A stretch of 7,428 bases of DNA, taken from the NCBI GenBank assembly GCA_034436375.1, contig DAOTVS010000076.1:1-7428 (forward strand), in the 5' to 3' direction. The stretch's first letter is position 1. Each line of letters opens with the position of its first letter. The translations under genes and the position numbers were made by a program. The DNA is from DAOTVS01 sp034436375. GTDB lineage: Bacteria > Chloroflexota > Anaerolineae > SpSt-313. This document shows, piece by piece, positions 5,268 through 7,428 of the stretch. The notes under the pieces were generated by a model. It saw only the letters and a list, made by a program, of their open reading frames with translations, made no database searches and was not told the origin of the DNA.

Positions 5268-7428
5268 CTACCTGTCTGAGCCCAACGCGGCCAAGTCGCT
5301 GACCGACGCTCTGGCCAGCACCTGGGCAGTGACGCCATAGCGATCGATGCAGGGATGATACTTACCCGAGCCCCGCTTCACAGCGAACAGGAGCGAGTGC
5401 TCGTCGCCGCGATAGAAGATGGTGACCTGCTGGATATCGTCCGTGTCCACCTCGGGCTTAGGGCTGCTGAAACGCGCCCAGGCAACCGACTTGGCCTGAG
5501 GCCAGGCCAGGAAGAGGACGAAAACGCGCAGACAGCGGTCGAGGTCCTCCTCGGTCAGTGGCATGGTCACCTCCAACGACGGGACGCGACTCAGACCCGC
5601 CTGTGTAGCATATGAGATGTGCGGCTCGGCGCTGGCCCAGGTGCTGATCTCGCTGAGCAACGTCGCGTCATTATAGGGCCGGCTCCAATTGTTGAGCTGC
5701 TCCGCTAAGGCCTGGGCCGGCAGAAGCTCCGCATCAGCAGGCGTGCTGGCTCGCCATAGCCTCTGATAGTCCTCAATCCGAAGCGCGGAGAGCACGTCGG
5801 CTGGCGGGCCCAGGACGGCGTGCAGATGGCGCAGCCAGGCTGCGAGCTCATAGATGTCCGCTTCGTCCTCCTGGGTCTGTTCGCTGACGATGTAGGCGTG
5901 CAGCCAGCTCTGGGCGCCCAACTGCACTTGCGCCATGAATGCCGTCAACTCGTCATCCGGCATCCCTGTACGGATCTGCTCCCAGGCGCCGGGCTGGCCC
6001 GCTTTGCCCCAAAAAGCTCCGAACAGCTCCCGCGAGCAGTCGAGGAAGCAGTCACGGTCCAGCATGCCGCTCCGCCAGACGACGCGCAGGTAGGCGCCGA
6101 TGATCACAAAGAGCTCGGCAAGATAGCGTGGCGGCACTTCGGCCATGTAGGTCTCATCGTTGGTACCCTGAGCAAAGTTCCGCACCAGGCGCCGGAAGCC
6201 GTTGGCGATACGGGTTCGGAGCCGCTCGGCTTCGGCGGCATCGTCGGGCGGCGGCGGGGGCTCCGGCAGGTCCAGAGTGAATGAGATGTCTTCGGGGCTG
6301 CCATCACCTGGCACCGGTGCCGGGTGATAGACCGCCGCGAGGATCGCCCGCAGGACGCTTTCGTACGTCAGTTGGTCGGGATAGTCTGCATACAGCTCTG
6401 CACCGCTGGTCACTACGCGCCGGCGGATCTGCTCGTCGACAAAGTGCTCTTCGGGATCATATTCGCCCTCGTTCTCCACTTCCATCTGCCGCTCACGCTG
6501 GCGCGCCTGAGCAGTCAGGATACCTCGATGTCGGCGCAGCTGCTCGCTGTTCGTGGCAAGGAGGTCATGGAGCATCTCGAGGATCTGTACGCAGTGCTCA
6601 TAGCTCTCGGGCTGCATGGCGGGCGGAATGTGGGGCCGGTCGCCGCGAACTACAGGCTGGCCGAAGTGGCGCAGGGCCTGGAGGTTGTGGAGCAGGACCG
6701 GGTTGCTAGCGCTCGCCTTGGGCCCAGGCCCTACCACAAGGCTGACGACTTGGGGGGTGTCGGGCAGCGAGACGCTCGCTGGGACCTGCAGGACAATTGT
6801 ATGATCGGCAGCGGTCTGCCAGCACTCACAGCAGAACTGCGCCGTCTCCTGGCCTGCCAGCTGCACGGTGAGCCGCGCACCGGCCGGGAGAGCCTGCGCC
6901 AGTCGCAGCACCAAACGCCGGCCCTCGCGGCTGGCCGAGAGAAGCTCGAACGAAGGCTGCGAAGCTACGGGCGTCTCCTGCTCGAGCTCAGCCGGCTCAC
7001 TCAGGTCCAGCGGCATCGCATTGATCGTAAGACGGCCCAACCAGGTGTCAAAGTGGGCCGCGTCGGGCTCGAAGCGGAGGACGATCAGCTCGGTGTTCCC
7101 ACCGGTCGCCGGGTGCAGCCACGCCGGAGCGGAAAAGTTGGCGCTGCCCGTGGCGGCCCAGACGCCGCTTTGGGTACGGAGCAGGAGTGTCTTGGCGTGC
7201 AAACGGCGGGCACCGAGCTCGAGGTCGTATGCTTCGGCCTTGACCGGGTGGCGGCCCAGGACGGCCTCCAGGACGCGCGGGCTCAGCCCGTGCCCAGGGC
7301 CCTGGGTGTAGAGCCGCAAGCGCTGGGGATGGCAATCAGCGAGCAGGGCGGCGATGGCGCGGGCGCCGCCGTCGAAGAACGGGCTCACGACCACCGCCTC
7401 GTCAACTGGGCTGCCGTCTTCCTGCTGG
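5268..7428 (-). CDS. Phospholipase D-like protein with long uncharacterised C-terminal region (5' end missing)
   Basis: The frame is open from the right edge to TAG at 5268-5270, about 719 codons. A GTG at 7394-7392 could be read as a start, but it sits in VVVSPFFDGGARA, which looks like the interior of a PLD domain, and the frame stays open before it, so the true start is probably outside. Counting from that GTG: HAKTLLL (66-72) and GSANFS (83-88), then GGNTEL (98-103), form one H-x-K...GSxN half-site of the PLD superfamily; the aspartate expected 4 residues after the lysine is Arg73. PLD enzymes normally combine two half-sites, so a first one may lie upstream. Residues about 145-222 seem beta-rich; the rest to 620 is mostly helical with a Pro-rich linker near 377-384 (LPEPPPPP); the last 80 residues may be a small alpha/beta domain. 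I do not recognise the C-terminal region. PLD-like proteins include nucleases of defence and repair systems, so a DNA or RNA nuclease role is plausible but unproven. It is convergent with the CRISPR operon. Confidence 0.75.
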   Translation of the reverse strand, partial: QQEDGSPVDEAVVVSPFFDGGARAIAALLADCHPQRLRLYTQGPGHGLSPRVLEAVLGRHPVKAEAYDLELGARRLHAKTLLLRTQSGVWAATGSANFSAPAWLHPATGGNTELIVLRFEPDAAHFDTWLGRLTINAMPLDLSEPAELEQETPVASQPSFELLSASREGRRLVLRLAQALPAGARLTVQLAGQETAQFCCECWQTAADHTIVLQVPASVSLPDTPQVVSLVVGPGPKASASNPVLLHNLQALRHFGQPVVRGDRPHIPPAMQPESYEHCVQILEMLHDLLATNSEQLRRHRGILTAQARQRERQMEVENEGEYDPEEHFVDEQIRRRVVTSGAELYADYPDQLTYESVLRAILAAVYHPAPVPGDGSPEDISFTLDLPEPPPPPDDAAEAERLRTRIANGFRRLVRNFAQGTNDETYMAEVPPRYLAELFVIIGAYLRVVWRSGMLDRDCFLDCSRELFGAFWGKAGQPGAWEQIRTGMPDDELTAFMAQVQLGAQSWLHAYIVSEQTQEDEADIYELAAWLRHLHAVLGPPADVLSALRIEDYQRLWRASTPADAELLPAQALAEQLNNWSRPYNDATLLSEISTWASAEPHISYATQAGLSRVPSLEVTMPLTEEDLDRCLRVFVLFLAWPQAKSVAWARFSSPKPEVDTDDIQQVTIFYRGDEHSLLFAVKRGSGKYHPCIDRYGVTAQVLARASVSDLAALGSDR

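Noticed and set aside
5248..5340. Coding-like + strand stretch HLHLSLDYLSEP... ending at TAG 5340, considered as the end of a broken gene such as a Csx16-like protein
   Set aside because: More than half overlaps the end of the convincing - strand PLD-like gene, the frame is broken by TAA at 5200-5202, and the resemblance rests on only a few residues.

Overview
The window is the downstream half of a type III-B (Cmr) CRISPR-Cas effector operon on the + strand, followed by a short gene-free spacer and a large nuclease-like gene converging from the - strand. Cmr3 (C-terminal part only), Cmr4, Cmr5 and Cmr6 are recognised from family motifs visible in the translations. The GC-rich sequence and the accessory genes would suit a Chloroflexota-like or other high-GC bacterium, but that is only an impression: no rRNA or taxonomic marker is present. 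No CRISPR array, cas1/cas2, cas6, Cas10/Cmr2 or Cmr1 gene lies in the window; they would have to be upstream or elsewhere.

Layout: cmr3 (1-687, cut by the left edge), cmr4 (692-1642), cmr5 (1639-2061, ATGA overlap), cmr6 (2058-3314, ATGA overlap), a CARF-RelE fusion gene (3319-4452), csx15 (4462-4842), a gene-free, palindrome-rich spacer (4843-5267), then a phospholipase D-like gene on the - strand (5268-7428, cut by the right edge). The six + strand genes are packed with overlaps of 4 bases or gaps of 4-9 bases and are very probably one transcript. The PLD-like gene is tail-to-tail with them and need not belong to the system.

How the genes work together: Cmr3-Cmr6 build the crRNA-guided Cmr complex. 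Cmr4 forms the backbone and cuts target RNA, Cmr5 forms the small-subunit filament, Cmr6 caps one end, and Cmr3 joins the Cas10 subunit at the other. Target binding would make the unseen Cas10 synthesise cyclic oligoadenylate. The next gene couples an N-terminal CARF sensor to a C-terminal RelE-like toxin domain, the architecture of the ribosome-dependent mRNase Cami1, so the predicted output is translation arrest. Csx15 directly follows and is a plausible modulator of the cyclic oligoadenylate signal, but its role is inferred.

The most notable points are the CARF-RelE effector, the 418-residue Cmr6 with a C-terminal cold-shock/OB-like domain after a Pro/Ala/Ser linker, the lower GC of the effector gene compared with its neighbours, and the PLD-like protein with a long C-terminal region that I do not recognise.
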